This document shows positions 63,391 through 64,000 of a DNA stretch of 64,000 bases, in pieces. The stretch's first letter is position 1, and each line of letters opens with the position of its first letter. Made by a program: the position numbers and the translations under genes. The notes below the pieces were generated by a model. It was given only the letters and a program-made list of their open reading frames with translations. It was not told the origin of the DNA and searched no databases. The DNA is from Strongylocentrotus purpuratus (taxonomy: Eukaryota; Echinodermata; Echinoidea; Camarodonta; Strongylocentrotidae). The DNA is taken from assembly GCF_000002235.5 (NCBI RefSeq), contig NW_022145613.1, positions 16,678,883-16,742,882 on the forward strand, given 5' to 3'.

Positions 63391-64000
63391 TTTACCTTTA
63401 CCTTTACCCGAGATTCTGGAAGAATGCTGTGTTCTCAGCAGTCGGGCTTCCAGTTCAATTTCATTTTCTTCCTTCTCGTAGTTGGGTGTCTTCTTGGTAA
63501 GTGTCTGGCTCAGTTCTGCGTCGGGTATTCTACTCATATGGGGAGCAGAAACGCTTGTCCTTCCATACTCGATCCAGTCTGGCTTTAAAGGCATTCACCG
63601 TGGTAGCAGTGACTACCTCTTCAGGAAGTGTGTTCCAGTCATTGATGACACGTTGGCTGAATGCATCCTGTCTAATCTTCGTTGAGCATCTTTGTTTTAC
63701 GATCTTTAGACTGTGGCCTCTTGTGTTGCTAGTCGAGTGTTCAAAGAAGGTATCAACTGGGATGCGTTCAAGTCCATGGATGATTTTGAAAACCTGAATC
63801 ATGTCGCCTCGCCGTCTGCGATATTCGAGGGAGGGAAGGTTGAGCGCCCGAAGTCTCTCTATGTAAGGACGGTTGCGGATGTCATAAATCATTTTGGTAG
63901 CTCTCTTCTGCACCCTCTCTATGGTTTTGGAGTCTGTCTTGAAGCGAGGGTACCAAATGGAATCTCCGTAATCTATGAGAGGTCTGACAAGGCCTTTGTA
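63391..64000 (-). mobile_element. CR1-like LINE, 3' part, continuing past the window
   Basis: On the minus strand, a reverse transcriptase C-terminus is followed by a short 3' UTR and a microsatellite tail (GGTAAAGGTAAAGGTAAA, 63391-63409), as in CR1 elements. It lies in or beside the 5' part of MCM3 in the same orientation as the gene. Confidence 0.85.
63530..64000 (-). CDS. CR1-like reverse transcriptase, C-terminal part
   Basis: The frame is open from the window edge (YKGLVRPLIDYGDSIWYPRF) to TAG at 63532-63530. It includes ERVQKRATKMIYDIRN, LNLPSLEYRRRRGDMIQVFK, DAFSQRVINDWNTLPEEVV and NAFKARLDRVW, the hallmark C-terminal blocks of CR1-type reverse transcriptases. No break is seen here; the catalytic part lies outside the window. 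Confidence 0.88.
   Translation of the reverse strand, partial: YKGLVRPLIDYGDSIWYPRFKTDSKTIERVQKRATKMIYDIRNRPYIERLRALNLPSLEYRRRRGDMIQVFKIIHGLERIPVDTFFEHSTSNTRGHSLKIVKQRCSTKIRQDAFSQRVINDWNTLPEEVVTATTVNAFKARLDRVWKDKRFCSPYE

Overview
The window is genomic DNA of a multicellular eukaryote. Two conserved genes are split by spliceosomal introns with GT-AG borders, intergenic DNA is AT-rich, and the rest is crowded with LINEs, tRNA-type SINEs, an LTR element, MITEs and satellite DNA. The SINE bodies, the LINE C-termini and the many poly-G/poly-C tracts fit a marine invertebrate deuterostome, most likely an echinoderm such as a sea urchin. That assignment is an inference; no species marker was found.

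Left edge (1-5.2 kb): the first two coding exons of TAF5L, a WD40/TAF5-type subunit of the PCAF/SAGA histone acetyltransferase complex, lie on the minus strand and run off the left end. They are followed by G-tract repeats, a LINE relic split by a SINE with a 5-bp target duplication, and a perfect 25-bp hairpin.

About 5.25-32.88 kb is one large tandem satellite. Subunits of about 280 bp and about 203 bp are arranged in higher-order repeats of about 762 and 1440 bp. A roughly 2.03-kb mobile insertion (10178-12209) interrupts it. The DNA on either side of the satellite is mutually homologous. The right-hand copy leads into a 90-bp coding minisatellite (33.0-34.9 kb).

About 36.8-41.8 kb is a 147-bp GA-rich tandem array carrying two nested insertions only 15 bp apart. 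One is a 1.83-kb foldback element that contains a 7SL-RNA-like SINE. The other is a complete non-autonomous LTR retrotransposon with LTRs, a tRNA-Leu-type primer site, a polypurine tract and an AGAG target duplication. A dead reverse transcriptase and several low-complexity tandem arrays follow, to about 45.6 kb.

About 47.7-63 kb is the minus-strand MCM3 gene, a subunit of the MCM2-7 replicative helicase. Eighteen coding exons can be joined in frame to 794 residues and a stop. Only the first roughly 28 residues are missing; that exon must lie beyond a CR1-like LINE at the right edge. The introns hold a 5'-truncated LINE, SINEs, MITEs, a roughly 640-bp polypurine tract, and decayed tandem copies of two of the gene's own exons. 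TAF5L (chromatin) and MCM3 (replication) share only the minus strand; nothing indicates that they are co-regulated.
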